From: Anaerolineae bacterium
GTDB taxonomy: Bacteria; Chloroflexota; Anaerolineae; Aggregatilineales; Phototrophicaceae
Direction of reading: 5' to 3'
Length of the DNA: 64,000 bases
Assembly: GCA_019912965.1 (NCBI GenBank)
Contig: JAIOHM010000139.1
Span: 16,854-80,853 of the forward strand
The notes under the pieces are model-generated. The model made no database searches. It saw only the letters and a list, made by a program, of their open reading frames with translations, and had not been told where the DNA came from. Of this stretch, positions 45,193 to 54,842 are shown one piece after another. A program made the position numbers and the translations under genes. The number at the start of each line of letters is the position of its first letter. Position 1 is the stretch's first letter.

Positions 45193-46156
45193 CGGCGGCT
45201 TCCCGCACCATATCAATTGCCCGCATGTTGTGAACCGCGTCGGTTGCCGGGTAGCGCGGCTGCCGCCCGGTTAGCAGGGCATCCGCGAAATCTTCGGCCA
45301 TCAATGTGAAGTGGTTCGCCATCGGGGTGCGAACTTCTTCGTAGTCATCCCCATGCCACCAGCGAATGATGTGTTCATCCCCCGGCTCCATTGTGAATCC
45401 ACGTTCGACCAGAATGCGCCCTTCTGTCCCGCGAATTTCGTAGGTATGCGTGCGGTATCCGCGCAGGCCGCAGTCAAAATGCCCGATTGCGCCGGATGGA
45501 AATTGCACCGTCGCTGCTAACCGTTCGTCCACGTTGGACGCGCCGAAGTGCGCCAGCGCCCGCGCAGTTTCCGGTTCTTCCCCGGTCATTAATCGCATGA
45601 CGTTGATGCAGTAACAGCCGACATCCATCAATGCGCCACCTGCCAGAATCGGATTCAGCCGCACATTGGTTTCGCTGCGAATGCTAAAGCTAAAAGCTGA
45701 CGAGAGCGCCGTAATTTCCCCAACCGCCCCGGATTTCAGCATCTCGCGCACTTTGACGGTCTGTGGATGAAAGCGGTACATAAACCCTTCGACCAGCAGC
45801 AACTGTTTTTCTGCAAATGTACTGACCAGCATTTGTGCTTCGGTTGCATCCCGCGCCAGTGGTTTTTCGCACAGCACTGCTTTGCCCGCTTCGGCGCACA
45901 GGTTACCCCAACGGGCGTGTTCACTATTGGGCAGTGGAATATAAATCGCATCAATTTCTGGATCGGTGAGCAATTCACCATAACTGCCATACGCCTTCGG
46001 GATGCCATGATCAGTCGCAAACTGTTGGGCTTTGTCGATCTCCCGGCTGGCGACGGCGGCAACTTCGCCGTTACGGGTTGCTTTCAGCGCGGGGGCGACC
46101 CGGCGGTTAGCGATGTTAGCAGTGCTGAGGATGCCCCAGCGGATGGTGCGCGTCAT
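45173..46156 (-). CDS. Gfo/Idh/MocA family NAD(P)-dependent oxidoreductase
   Basis: 327 aa. Rossmann part RWGILSTANIANRRVAPAL, the CEKPLA motif with catalytic Lys near residue 98, and GGALMDVGCYCINVMRLMTGEEPE with the YxxH-like C-terminal region (DVGCYCIN here). Likely acts on a sugar or its nucleotide derivative. Its ATG overlaps the stop of the glycosyltransferase gene (ATGA), making it the last gene of the envelope cassette. Confidence 0.85.
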   Translation of the reverse strand: MTRTIRWGILSTANIANRRVAPALKATRNGEVAAVASREIDKAQQFATDHGIPKAYGSYGELLTDPEIDAIYIPLPNSEHARWGNLCAEAGKAVLCEKPLARDATEAQMLVSTFAEKQLLLVEGFMYRFHPQTVKVREMLKSGAVGEITALSSAFSFSIRSETNVRLNPILAGGALMDVGCYCINVMRLMTGEEPETARALAHFGASNVDERLAATVQFPSGAIGHFDCGLRGYRTHTYEIRGTEGRILVERGFTMEPGDEHIIRWWHGDDYEEVRTPMANHFTLMAEDFADALLTGRQPRYPATDAVHNMRAIDMVREAAVNHPME

Positions 46157-48045
46157 GGTTTATTCTCCAGATTTTCTCGCAAGAATATCAGGTAAGACCG
46201 GGAATTGACAACCACTTCCACCGGGAAGCTGAATAAGCCGCTGTCCCACGCCTGCTGGCAGTTTTCCAGTTGTAAACAAATGGCCGCGTCCGGGCGCAGG
46301 GCGATCAGGCTTTGCGCGGGCGAGAGGTGGTTGATCTGCATCGGGTATTCGGTGGCTATCCAACCCATATAATCCCAATCGGCCTGCATGGTATACCAGA
46401 ACAGCGGATCACCCACGATCCGTCCGCCGCGCGGAATTTGGGCAGCGACCGCCTGCGTCTCTGCCAGCAGGCGATGATTGGGCATTTGCGTTGCAGCGGC
46501 AGCCAGATCGTGAATCGGTGCGGCTAAAAAGGCAGGGAGCAGAATGAAGACGATCACAGTGGGCAGGTGATGAAAAACCCGCGCCATCGCATAGGCCACC
46601 AGCGGCGCGAATAACACCCAGTAGCCATAACTGACATCAACCAGCATCAACCCCACTATCAGCACCAACCCGAAAGTCACCAGCATCCAGCGTTCGGCGC
46701 GCGATCCCCAAAACCACAATCCAGCCAGTGCGCCCATGCAGATGAGCAGTTCAACAGGGGCGAGAATTAGACTGAAGCGCAGGTGATAATTCAGGAGGTC
46801 ATCTATCGGGAATCGTAGTTGCCCGATGGGATTTTGTGCCGTATACACCGCAGAAAATTGATGGTATCCCGCGAGGCTGGATTGCACATCCGGCAAAAAG
46901 TGCAGTGCCAGATACAACCCGGCAGATACCGCGCAGGCCAACCCGTAAAATACAACTGCGCTCAGGCGTTCCTGCGGCTGCTGAATCGCCCTGATCGCCA
47001 GCACCAGACCCGCCGCCCCGCCCAGCACCAACCCAATTGACGGCACGGTTTCCAGACCAACCAGCAGCGCCAGCCCCATAAATCCCGGCCAGCGCCCCGG
47101 CTGTTCATCAAAAATATGCAGCAGGCCGAACAGCATCACCACGCCGTAAATGCCAAGCCCAATATCCATCCGCAGATTGTGAGACATGCGTAAATATGCG
47201 CTCGTGCCAAGCAGGACGACTACACCCAGCAGCACCCCGGTTCGGCGGTTGCTTTTTGTTTCACGGGGCAGGGTTAGACCAGCCAGCTCGAAACCATCTT
47301 CCTCCAGACGGTAGAAGCGCCGCATGTCGCGTCCTTGCAACCGTGTATTTGCCAGCAGCCATCCAAACAACACTGCACCTGCTAATCCCACCAGCAGCGG
47401 AAACAAACGCATAGCTGCCAGCGATGTGCCTGCCAGTTTCAGCCATAAGCCCATCAGCAAATAGTAACGCGGCAAAACCGGGTCAGGACTGCCATAGGGT
47501 GCGCCGATAAATGACGGGCTGAGGTCGTTATGTAATGCGAAGTTGGTCGCCATGCTGGCTAACCACGGTTCGTCCGGCATATCCAGCGCCATAAATTCGC
47601 CCGTGCTGGCGATATACAAACCCATCAGCACCAGCCCAAATCCGGCGATGCTGATGTTCACTGCGCGAGCAAGCCATTTTTCGGTGGCTGTATCGCTCAT
47701 GAACAATCCCGCCAGCAGACTCATGCCGACAGCATGAACCACGATCACCCACAGGCTGAACGGCATCTCAAACAGCCGTGCTTCCTGTACCGGATTGATG
47801 TGCCAGACAGCATAAAAACTGGCTAATCCAGCCAGTCCAATGCCCCACCCCGGAATGCGAAAACGGGATACAAACGGCAGCATCAGAATCAGCAGTCCGA
47901 TCAATATCCCGTATGTAATCTGAACTGTGGAGAGTTGTATACCTGATCGTGCCAGTGTTGCGGTTTCAGCGCGCGATGCGACGGTCAGCAGTGCCGCCAG
48001 CGTGCCGAACAGCGCCGTCAGCGTGAGCCGTTGTCGTCCAGCCAT
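46153..48045 (-). CDS. GT-C type membrane glycosyltransferase-like protein
   Basis: 630 aa with about 12-14 hydrophobic segments. Between helices 4 and 5 is GEFMALDMPDEPWLASMATNFALHNDLSP, where the acidic DMPDE resembles the first-loop Asp/Glu site of ArnT/PMT-type glycosyltransferases that use polyprenyl-linked sugars. The C-terminal ~110 residues are soluble (LLAETQAVAAQIPRGGRIVGDPLFWY). It overlaps the preceding SGNH gene by 28 nt. Glycosyl transfer is an inference from topology and motif. Confidence 0.7.
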   Translation of the reverse strand: MAGRQRLTLTALFGTLAALLTVASRAETATLARSGIQLSTVQITYGILIGLLILMLPFVSRFRIPGWGIGLAGLASFYAVWHINPVQEARLFEMPFSLWVIVVHAVGMSLLAGLFMSDTATEKWLARAVNISIAGFGLVLMGLYIASTGEFMALDMPDEPWLASMATNFALHNDLSPSFIGAPYGSPDPVLPRYYLLMGLWLKLAGTSLAAMRLFPLLVGLAGAVLFGWLLANTRLQGRDMRRFYRLEEDGFELAGLTLPRETKSNRRTGVLLGVVVLLGTSAYLRMSHNLRMDIGLGIYGVVMLFGLLHIFDEQPGRWPGFMGLALLVGLETVPSIGLVLGGAAGLVLAIRAIQQPQERLSAVVFYGLACAVSAGLYLALHFLPDVQSSLAGYHQFSAVYTAQNPIGQLRFPIDDLLNYHLRFSLILAPVELLICMGALAGLWFWGSRAERWMLVTFGLVLIVGLMLVDVSYGYWVLFAPLVAYAMARVFHHLPTVIVFILLPAFLAAPIHDLAAAATQMPNHRLLAETQAVAAQIPRGGRIVGDPLFWYTMQADWDYMGWIATEYPMQINHLSPAQSLIALRPDAAICLQLENCQQAWDSGLFSFPVEVVVNSRSYLIFLRENLENKP

Positions 48046-49067
48046 GCCGCGATGAATTCCCCGGCCTGCTGGCTCAGGATAGCTGCACCTCTGAAGTTGG
48101 GATGCCCGGTATTTTCAAAATACTGATTCTGCTCATCCTTTGAAACTTTGGCATAAAAGGCATAATCCAGCGGCATGAATGGCAAACCCAGCGTTTCGAT
48201 GTGGGCAGTAAGGGGTGTTAGATAACTCTGTTCATAACTTTCAAAGCTGGCGTAACTTTGTCGCAAACCGCAGTAGGCAAGCGGAATATTGACGATCAAC
48301 AGCCGAATATCACGATCACGGATAACATTCACCAGACGGTTAAAGCGTTCCGCCGCCGCCGGATTCAGAACCGAGGGTGGTCTATCTTCTGGAACCCACA
48401 AACTGGAATCACAATCTTTAAATTCCAGCGGGTCTTCGATGTATCCCCCCAATGGACGCGGTTCACGCACGGCTTCTTCATATGGAATGTAGGTCGCGTT
48501 GCGTGCCAGAATGGTATAACGATACAAAAGGCTGGTGCGAAACAGGAAACCTGCAAGGTAGTCATCCGGGCTGTCCGGGAAAATGTAAGTGCCTTCCATC
48601 GGGGAGGTTCGCGCAACGGCGGGCTGAAAAGCATTACCTACAAAATTTTGCTGCGAAACCGCCAGCACAATATAACGGGGCTGATCCATCTTGAACATCC
48701 AGCGCTCATAAACCTCGGCCATATCCGCCAGATTTCGCATGAGCGACATGCCGTAATTCTGAACCGTGAGTCCCTCAAACCCGGAGGCTTGCACGACCTC
48801 CTGAATGGGTTCCGGGTTCAGCCCGGTCATCATGTAGGACGAGCCAATCAGCCACAGATCATAATGCGGCCCGTTCAGTAATTGATCTTCGTAGACGGGC
48901 ATAACCTCCGAATACCACAGCAGATTTTCATAGGGATCAAGTTTGGTGGCAAGCAGGGAACGCACCGGATCAACCCGCACGACCACTTCCAGCAGCAGCA
49001 AAAGGCCGATCAGCCGCAGCATGTCCCGACGCACTTTTGCCCATTGCGAAGTTGATGAAGGCGACAT
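48018..49067 (-). CDS. SGNH/DltD-like protein, second tandem copy
   Basis: 349 aa. Start at 49067 (MSPSSTSQWAKVRRDMLRL), 2 nt after the stop of its paralogue. One N-terminal membrane helix, then LWLIGSSYMMTGLNPEPIQE with a Ser in the block-I position and GHPNFRGAAILSQQA with a His near the C-terminus, as in DltD/AlgX-type O-acylation proteins. VQNYGMSLMRNLADMAEVYERWM, with an Asn-Tyr-Gly block, lies between. Probably acts outside the membrane with the MBOAT. Confidence 0.7.
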   Translation of the reverse strand: MSPSSTSQWAKVRRDMLRLIGLLLLLEVVVRVDPVRSLLATKLDPYENLLWYSEVMPVYEDQLLNGPHYDLWLIGSSYMMTGLNPEPIQEVVQASGFEGLTVQNYGMSLMRNLADMAEVYERWMFKMDQPRYIVLAVSQQNFVGNAFQPAVARTSPMEGTYIFPDSPDDYLAGFLFRTSLLYRYTILARNATYIPYEEAVREPRPLGGYIEDPLEFKDCDSSLWVPEDRPPSVLNPAAAERFNRLVNVIRDRDIRLLIVNIPLAYCGLRQSYASFESYEQSYLTPLTAHIETLGLPFMPLDYAFYAKVSKDEQNQYFENTGHPNFRGAAILSQQAGEFIAAWLDDNGSR

Positions 49068-49069
49068 AC

Positions 49070-50116
49070 TTACCCGGCATCCTGAAATTGTGTAGCGATG
49101 AAATCGGCAGTCCACGAACTGAACATTTCCGCGGCGATCTGGTTGGGATGCGTCAAATTCCTGAAAAGAAGGTGCTGTTCCACCTCTGGCACTTCGGCAT
49201 AAAACCGCGTATCCAGTTCAAAAAATGGAAGCCCCAAAGTCTCAACATGGGCGGCTATCGGTTGCAAATACTGCCGCTGGTAGTCCTGGAAAGTTGGGTA
49301 AAAGCGGTGCAATCCGCAGGCGCTCAACGGAATATTGACCACCAGAATGGGTATGTCGCGTTTTTGAAACACTGCTACCAATTGATCAAAACGCTCGATA
49401 CCGGCCTGAAATGCAGCATCCTTGAATGGGGGCGGTCGAAACACGCTGAAATCACAGGGTTCGTAAGTCTCTTCGTAGGGCGTCCAACCGCCGCTCGGAT
49501 ACGATTTGAGGCTGGCGCTTTCGGGTGGCAGCAGCACAGCGTTCCGGCTGATGACCCCATAGCGGAATACCGCGCTGGTGTTGTACAGGAAACGGGCGAC
49601 ATAATCATCTACCGTATCCGGGAAGATGAGCATATTTTCCATCGGTGAACCGAAAATGCGACCGGGTAGTTCGGCATTGTTGAGGAAATTCTGCTCGGCG
49701 ATGGCGATCACCACCCTGTCCGGTTGGTCAAGTTGCAGCATCCAGCGGTCAAAAACTGCGGCCATTTCCGTCAGGTTACGCATATTGGTCATGCCGTAAT
49801 TCTGAAAGGTCATCCCCTCGAAACCCGCCGCTTGCATCTCATCCTGAATTTGTGCAGGGTCGAGGCTGGTCATCATGTACGACGAGCCAATCATCCACAC
49901 ATCATAATGCGGGCCGTTCAGCAGTTGGTCATGGTAAGCGGGCAGCAGATCGCTGTACCACAGCAAATTTTCATAAGGGTCAAGTTTGGTGGCGAGCAGG
50001 GAACGCACCGGATCAACCCGCGCGGTCACTTCCAGCAGCAGCCAAATGCCGATCAGCCGCAGGACATCCCGGCGTAATCGCGCCCATTTAGAACTGGAAG
50101 TAGATGAAAGGGACAT
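49070..50116 (-). CDS. SGNH/DltD-like protein, first tandem copy
   Basis: 348 aa, same architecture as 48018-49067: SSKWARLRRDVLRLIGIWLLLEV anchor, VDPVRSLLATKLDPYENLLWYS shared almost exactly, VWMIGSSYMMTSLDPAQIQ, FQNYGMTNMRNLTEMAAVFDRWML and a final HPNQIAAEMFSSW. The N-terminal 90 residues are far better conserved between copies than the middles. It overlaps the MBOAT gene by 29 nt. Confidence 0.7.
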   Translation of the reverse strand: MSLSSTSSSKWARLRRDVLRLIGIWLLLEVTARVDPVRSLLATKLDPYENLLWYSDLLPAYHDQLLNGPHYDVWMIGSSYMMTSLDPAQIQDEMQAAGFEGMTFQNYGMTNMRNLTEMAAVFDRWMLQLDQPDRVVIAIAEQNFLNNAELPGRIFGSPMENMLIFPDTVDDYVARFLYNTSAVFRYGVISRNAVLLPPESASLKSYPSGGWTPYEETYEPCDFSVFRPPPFKDAAFQAGIERFDQLVAVFQKRDIPILVVNIPLSACGLHRFYPTFQDYQRQYLQPIAAHVETLGLPFFELDTRFYAEVPEVEQHLLFRNLTHPNQIAAEMFSSWTADFIATQFQDAG

Positions 50117-51545
50117 AGGGTTTAATCGAGAAAAACAAGATGCCCAACACTGCCGCCAGATACAACATCGTGCGCGCCGGAGCAGGTAATTTGATCGGGA
50201 AGGCGTGTTCCTGAGTTACCGACTGCGCCAGATCAAGCGCGATGGTGATGAGATACAGCAGAATAATCGCGGCAAAGGTGCTGGGAGTATGCTTGCCCCA
50301 ATCTCCGCCCATCACCACATTCGCCAGTCGTCCATAAATCGGCCCGACCTGCTGAATGGTATCCGCGCGGAACACCACCCACGCCAACAAAATCAGATGG
50401 AACGTGAGCAAAATCCGCAGACCGATAAATACATTCCGCACAATGGCCGAAGGGTGCTTCAGCAGTGGTCGCGCTTTACCCTGAAACTGGCGCGAGACGA
50501 TAACATACATGCCCAGCAGCGCACCCCAGGCGATAAACGTCCAGTTTGCGCCATGCCACAACCCGCTGATAATCATGGTCGTCAGGTTGGCGATAATCAC
50601 AATCAAATTTGACCAGCGCGTCCCCCAGCGTTTGAGCAGACTGCGGCTCATCGGCAGGAAGACATAATCGCGCAGCCACGATGACAGCGAGATATGCCAC
50701 CGCTGCCAGAATTCCGAAACGGTCTGCGCGAAATATGGCTGACGAAAATTCTCCATCAGGTCGATGCCCACCAGCTTCCCCGACCCGCGCGCGATGTCGC
50801 TGTAGGCCGAAAAATCCGCATAAATCTGTACCGCGAACAGATACACCACCGCCAGAATTTCGCCGCTGGAATACTCGGCAGCGGATAAGAAAATGCGGTT
50901 GTTCATTAAGCTGGCAGCTACATCCGCAATCACAATCTTTTTGAAAATGCCCAGCAAAATCAGCACCAGACCGGACTCGACCTGTTCCGGCGTTGGACTG
51001 CGGCGCTGCTCGATCTGCGGCATCATGTTGGTGGCGCGTTCGATTGGCCCGGCGGCTAACTGCGGGAAAAAAGCCGAGAATAACGCGAAGTTAATCAGGC
51101 TGCGGCTGGCGGGTAATTCGCGGCGGTACACACTCAACAGGTAGGTGATTTGCTGCAAGCTGTAAAACGAGATGCCCAATGGAATGAGAATTTGCAGCGT
51201 CGAATGACTCGCCGGGATGCCCAGTGTGGTTAATAAATCCGCCAGCGAATCCACAAAAAAGTTGAAGTATTTAAAGAACCCCAACGCCAGCAGGTTCGCG
51301 CTGATGCCCAATACCAGCCAGCGGCGGCGGTTTGTGTCCGGTGCGGAATCCATGCGTTGCCCGACGATGTAATTCACCAGCGTCGAAAGCGCCAGCACCC
51401 ACACGAAGCGCCAATCCCAACGGGCATAGAAAAAATAACTGGCGGCCACCAGCAGTGCATTTTGCGCCCGCGCACTTCGCAAGCGACCATGCACAAGGGC
51501 GACCAATGCCAGAAATATTACATACTCAAATGAGTTGAAAATCAT
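50088..51545 (-). CDS. MBOAT family membrane O-acyltransferase
   Basis: 485 aa, AlgI/DltB/PatA type. Opens IFNSFEYVIFLALVALVHG; FFPQLAAGPIERA, YADFSAYSDIARGSGKLVGIDLMENFRQPY, the FWQRWHISLSSWLRDYVFLPM block and the catalytic His in SGLWHGANWTFIAWG are all present, with about 10-11 membrane segments. Such proteins pass acyl groups across the membrane to a partner SGNH protein, which here would be one or both tandem neighbours. First gene of the cassette. Confidence 0.9.
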   Translation of the reverse strand: MIFNSFEYVIFLALVALVHGRLRSARAQNALLVAASYFFYARWDWRFVWVLALSTLVNYIVGQRMDSAPDTNRRRWLVLGISANLLALGFFKYFNFFVDSLADLLTTLGIPASHSTLQILIPLGISFYSLQQITYLLSVYRRELPASRSLINFALFSAFFPQLAAGPIERATNMMPQIEQRRSPTPEQVESGLVLILLGIFKKIVIADVAASLMNNRIFLSAAEYSSGEILAVVYLFAVQIYADFSAYSDIARGSGKLVGIDLMENFRQPYFAQTVSEFWQRWHISLSSWLRDYVFLPMSRSLLKRWGTRWSNLIVIIANLTTMIISGLWHGANWTFIAWGALLGMYVIVSRQFQGKARPLLKHPSAIVRNVFIGLRILLTFHLILLAWVVFRADTIQQVGPIYGRLANVVMGGDWGKHTPSTFAAIILLYLITIALDLAQSVTQEHAFPIKLPAPARTMLYLAAVLGILFFSIKPYVPFIYFQF

Positions 51546-51591
51546 GCCGGGATCATTTTTCAGTGGACGGAATGCTGCCGATTATAACCAT

Positions 51592-52257
51592 TTAACGCCG
51601 ATACTCCACCCGCAAACGGCGAACGGGCGGGTTCTCGCCGTCGTCAAAATCCTCAAAGTGATGTTCGGTCAGCCCATGCGTTTTGAACAGATCGCATTCG
51701 GCGCGGGTCAGCGGCCATGGCATATTGTTGAGATTGCGTGCTTCCGGCTTGGCTAAACGTCCGATGACCAGCAAATGTCCACCCGGCGCGACCAATCCGG
51801 CCACCGCCGCAATCGCCTTTTCGCGCAGTTCCAGCGGCATGGATTGCACCGTGTAACTTTCCAGCACGAAGTCAAACAACCATCCTTCAGGCGGGGCGAA
51901 CAGATCAGCGGCGGTATAGTGGACAGATGAATGCGGGAAGCGTTTTTTGCACCATTCGATTGCGCTGGTGGAAATATCAAAAGCCGTGACATCGAAACCG
52001 TTTTGTGCCAGCCGTTCGGCATCATCACCCAGCCCACAGCCGATGACTACTGCGCGTTGGCCGCGTCCGTCTGGCCGTTCGCGTTCCAGCCATTCCCGCA
52101 GATGGGCATTCGGCTGCATATCTGCCCAGGGAACGGCATCGGGATTTTCTTCTGCCGTCGCATACAAGGCCTCAAACCAGTTTAAAAATTCGCCACGCTG
52201 ACGGTATTCCGCCGCGATTTCCCCGGCGCGTTTACGGCCTGCCGCTTTATTGCTCAT
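51592..52257 (-). CDS. SAM-dependent methyltransferase (TPMT-like)
   Basis: 221 aa. Class-I fold: motif I VVIGCGLGDDAERLAQNGFDVTAFDIS, later YTAADLFAPPEGWLFDFVLESYTVQSMP and GGHLLVIGRL. The ordering and FNWFEALY N-terminus recall thiopurine/thiol methyltransferases, but the target is unknown. GGAGGA lies upstream of the start. It is 46 bp upstream of the MBOAT gene and may belong to its transcript. Confidence 0.8.
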   Translation of the reverse strand: MSNKAAGRKRAGEIAAEYRQRGEFLNWFEALYATAEENPDAVPWADMQPNAHLREWLERERPDGRGQRAVVIGCGLGDDAERLAQNGFDVTAFDISTSAIEWCKKRFPHSSVHYTAADLFAPPEGWLFDFVLESYTVQSMPLELREKAIAAVAGLVAPGGHLLVIGRLAKPEARNLNNMPWPLTRAECDLFKTHGLTEHHFEDFDDGENPPVRRLRVEYRR

Positions 52258-52281
52258 GATTTTTCCTCCGTGAGCCGGGAA

Positions 52282-53169
52282 TTATAACACTGGCAGTGCT
52301 TCGGCAGTATCCAGCCGTTCCCGCAGCACCCGCCACAGGATGCGGTTGATAACCTCGTGCAGCCCGCAAAAGATGGCTACCCGCAGGAAGGGCAGCGCCA
52401 TCTCGACGGCAAATCCGCTCACCGGCAGGCTTTGTACCGCAACCGGAATCAACAGGAGGCCGATCAATGCCATCAGCAGCAGGACATACATTTCGATCAG
52501 CAAGTACACACCGACCGTGATGAAATACAGGGGCATATTTTCGGAGAGCAGCAGCGGGGCGATCATTCCGATCAGAATGCTGCTGGTAAACGCCTGAATG
52601 CAGCCAATGTATACGGTCATACACAGCAGCAAAACATTGATGATTTCCAGCGCGACCGCCTGTTCCTGTGCATGGCTTAAAATCATCACCAGCAGCGAAA
52701 CGCCCAACGTGAGCGCCATGCCAATAATGAGCGACCCTGCTACCGTCTGCACGAACAGCCGAAACCAGAAAAACCCCTGCCGTCGATGACTGATTCCAGC
52801 CGCGATTGTCCACGTCACGCCGAAGATTCCCGGCGGCGTCAGGCACAGCATGTCATAAATCTGCTGTTCACGGACGCGGTGGATGCCGCTGCTAATGGCT
52901 CCACTCAAACCCGTGCAGTACAGCAGCGCAATCACCACCGCCACACCCAGCACCAACGCAGGCGTCGTCATCACCGCCAGCAGCAGAGTCACCAACTGCA
53001 AACGCGCCGCAATCGCCACCACACCTAACCCGATCAGCAGCGCCATCCCAACGATGATGAGCCATTTAGTGCCTTGAGCATCTACCACACGGCGCGTCAT
53101 TGTCCAGCGGAATATGGGGTTTTGATGCGGTTGATGTTGAAGATTTTGCCACAATTTCCAGGAAAGCAT
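52282..53169 (-). CDS. Multi-pass membrane protein
   Basis: 295 aa, about seven hydrophobic helices. A soluble head (LWQNLQHQPHQNPIFRWTMTRR) and the early segment REQQIYDMLCLTPPGIFGVTW recall ABC-2 type permease proteins, where an amphipathic RE.(T/Q).(D/E)LL.LTP segment is usual. No ATPase gene is adjacent. A later start (53100, MTRRVVDAQGTK) is possible; no clear ribosome binding site helps choose. Confidence 0.65.
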   Translation of the reverse strand: MLSWKLWQNLQHQPHQNPIFRWTMTRRVVDAQGTKWLIIVGMALLIGLGVVAIAARLQLVTLLLAVMTTPALVLGVAVVIALLYCTGLSGAISSGIHRVREQQIYDMLCLTPPGIFGVTWTIAAGISHRRQGFFWFRLFVQTVAGSLIIGMALTLGVSLLVMILSHAQEQAVALEIINVLLLCMTVYIGCIQAFTSSILIGMIAPLLLSENMPLYFITVGVYLLIEMYVLLLMALIGLLLIPVAVQSLPVSGFAVEMALPFLRVAIFCGLHEVINRILWRVLRERLDTAEALPVL

Positions 53170-53286
53170 TCATCCCCCTCGGTGTATTTCTGCCGTGTTG
53201 TACACGGGCGAGGGTGAGAATGCTTAACGAGTCGGGGTGGTTCATCCGGCGTTGCCACATACAAAATCAAATCAGCTTAAGCATAG

Positions 53287-53520
53287 GCACAACAGCTTAT
53301 AAATTTCGAGTATCTAGGACTTTCCTCACGTACTGGACATGACATTTATCACTAGTGTGCCGAATTTGTTGGTAATAATATTAAATTGAATAAATATAGA
53401 AATAATTTGCATCAAAGAGGTTGAGCTGAGTGTCTTGGCTGTTGTGCTATCAGCGATGACCTAACTTCAATGCATATCACAGGCGTTCCCAACAATAGCG
53501 GGGAATGCCTTTTTATTTTT
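53287..53520 (+). promoter_or_regulatory. AT-rich leader with long-range pairing and a terminator before the secreted hydrolase
   Basis: The region 53170-53536 has no gene. GCACAACAGC (53287-53296) is exactly complementary to GCTGTTGTGC (53438-53447). AGGCGTTCCC (53481-53490), AACAATAGC, GGGGAATGCC and TTTTTATTTTT (to 53520) form an intrinsic terminator ending only 16 nt before the 53537 start. This is the layout of an attenuated leader or riboswitch, but I recognise no known aptamer. An AT-rich stretch at 53365-53410 could hold a promoter. Confidence 0.45.
53481..53520 (+). terminator. Terminator hairpin in the hydrolase leader
   Basis: Near-perfect 10-bp stem with one mismatch and a strong T run, placed just before the ribosome binding site CAAGGAG of the downstream gene. 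It could end leader transcripts. Confidence 0.7.
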
Positions 53521-53536
53521 CAAGGAGAAAACGAGG

Positions 53537-54787
53537 ATGAAACACCGTTTTGTTCTACTCACCGTGATCGGTTTGTTCCTGTTACCGTTGTTCGTTTTAC
53601 CCCTCGCGGCACAGGATGGCCCAGCACCAGTCGGCCTGCGCCCTGATGCGCCAACTTATGCTGTTCACGGCCCATATTGGGTCGGCACACAGACCTTTGT
53701 GATTGAAGATGCAGATGACCCCATGGATGTTCGGGTTTGGTATCCGGCGCTCAACCCCAACAGCACCCCGGAAGCGATCACATATGTAATGCATTGGAAC
53801 CAGTGGATATTTGATGGCTTCGATTCTAGCATGAATTCAGATATTGCGGGTCATGCCCTCGCCGATGCTCAAGCTGATATCGATGCTGCCCCCTACCCAT
53901 TGGTTGTTTTTTCGCACGGAGGCGGGAGTGAGTCGGTGCTCTATGCTTGGCTGGTGGAGCATCTGGCCTCCTATGGGTTTGTGGTAATTGCTCCTAATCA
54001 CAGAGAGATATTGGATGCTTCGTTTTCTGACTTTGCAAGGTCAACCATTGTTCGTGCACAGAGCATACCGCGTGTACTTGATTATGCAGCGGCGCTTACA
54101 GCATCCACCAGCTCAATGGCTGGCATGATTGACATGGAACGAGTGGCAATAGCCGGGCAGTCCTATGGCGGTTATACCGCGCTCGTCGCTGCTGGTGCGC
54201 GTTATGATATGGTTGGCTATGGGGAGCGCTGTGCCGCACTCGCGCCAGATGACCCCAATCAGTTTTTATGTTTTCTCATACCTTCACAGGAAGAAATGGC
54301 ACAGTTTGCCGAGCTTGATTCTATACCACAGGAATTGTGGCCTGCGATGGGTGACTCGCGGATTGATGCTCTCATCACAATAGCGGGGGACTCGTATATG
54401 TTCGATAAGAAAGGGCTGGCGGAGATCACTATCCCCGTACTAGCGATTGGGGGCACACGCGACACAATGACACTCTACGATTGGGGTGTCCGTCCCACCT
54501 ACGATAATGTAGCCAGCCAACAAAAGATTCTGGCAAGCTTTGAAGGTGCCGACCATTACATGGCGCTCGAAAGTTGTGCAGATGCGCCGTCTATTGCCGA
54601 GAATCTAGGCCTTTACTTCTTATGCTCCGACCCGGTGTGGGACATGAACCGTGCCCATGACTTAATTAACTACTTCACCACCGCTTTCCTGTTGGACGAA
54701 CTGAAGGGCGATGTGGATGCCCATGCTGCTCTTGCGCCAGATGCTGTGAACTTCCCCGGCATCACCTATGAGGCACAAGGATTCTGA
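53537..54787 (+). CDS. Secreted alpha/beta-hydrolase (PAF-acetylhydrolase/dienelactone-hydrolase-like)
   Basis: 416 aa. Signal peptide MKHRFVLLTVIGLFLLPLFV ... LAAQDG. PYPLVVFSHGGGSESVLYAW supplies the oxyanion region, GQSYGGYTA the nucleophile Ser (about residue 213), GGTRDTMT a likely Asp and EGADHYMA the His. VRVWYPALNP at the start of the catalytic domain is typical of PAF-AH-like hydrolases. It probably cleaves esters outside the cell. GAGGATG start with AAGGAG upstream; preceded by the leader terminator. Confidence 0.82.
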   Translation: MKHRFVLLTVIGLFLLPLFVLPLAAQDGPAPVGLRPDAPTYAVHGPYWVGTQTFVIEDADDPMDVRVWYPALNPNSTPEAITYVMHWNQWIFDGFDSSMNSDIAGHALADAQADIDAAPYPLVVFSHGGGSESVLYAWLVEHLASYGFVVIAPNHREILDASFSDFARSTIVRAQSIPRVLDYAAALTASTSSMAGMIDMERVAIAGQSYGGYTALVAAGARYDMVGYGERCAALAPDDPNQFLCFLIPSQEEMAQFAELDSIPQELWPAMGDSRIDALITIAGDSYMFDKKGLAEITIPVLAIGGTRDTMTLYDWGVRPTYDNVASQQKILASFEGADHYMALESCADAPSIAENLGLYFLCSDPVWDMNRAHDLINYFTTAFLLDELKGDVDAHAALAPDAVNFPGITYEAQGF

Positions 54788-54842
54788 TCGTTAGTCTGTT
54801 GCGGGGGATAGTGAGCAGCTATCCCCTGCACTGTTTTGTAGC

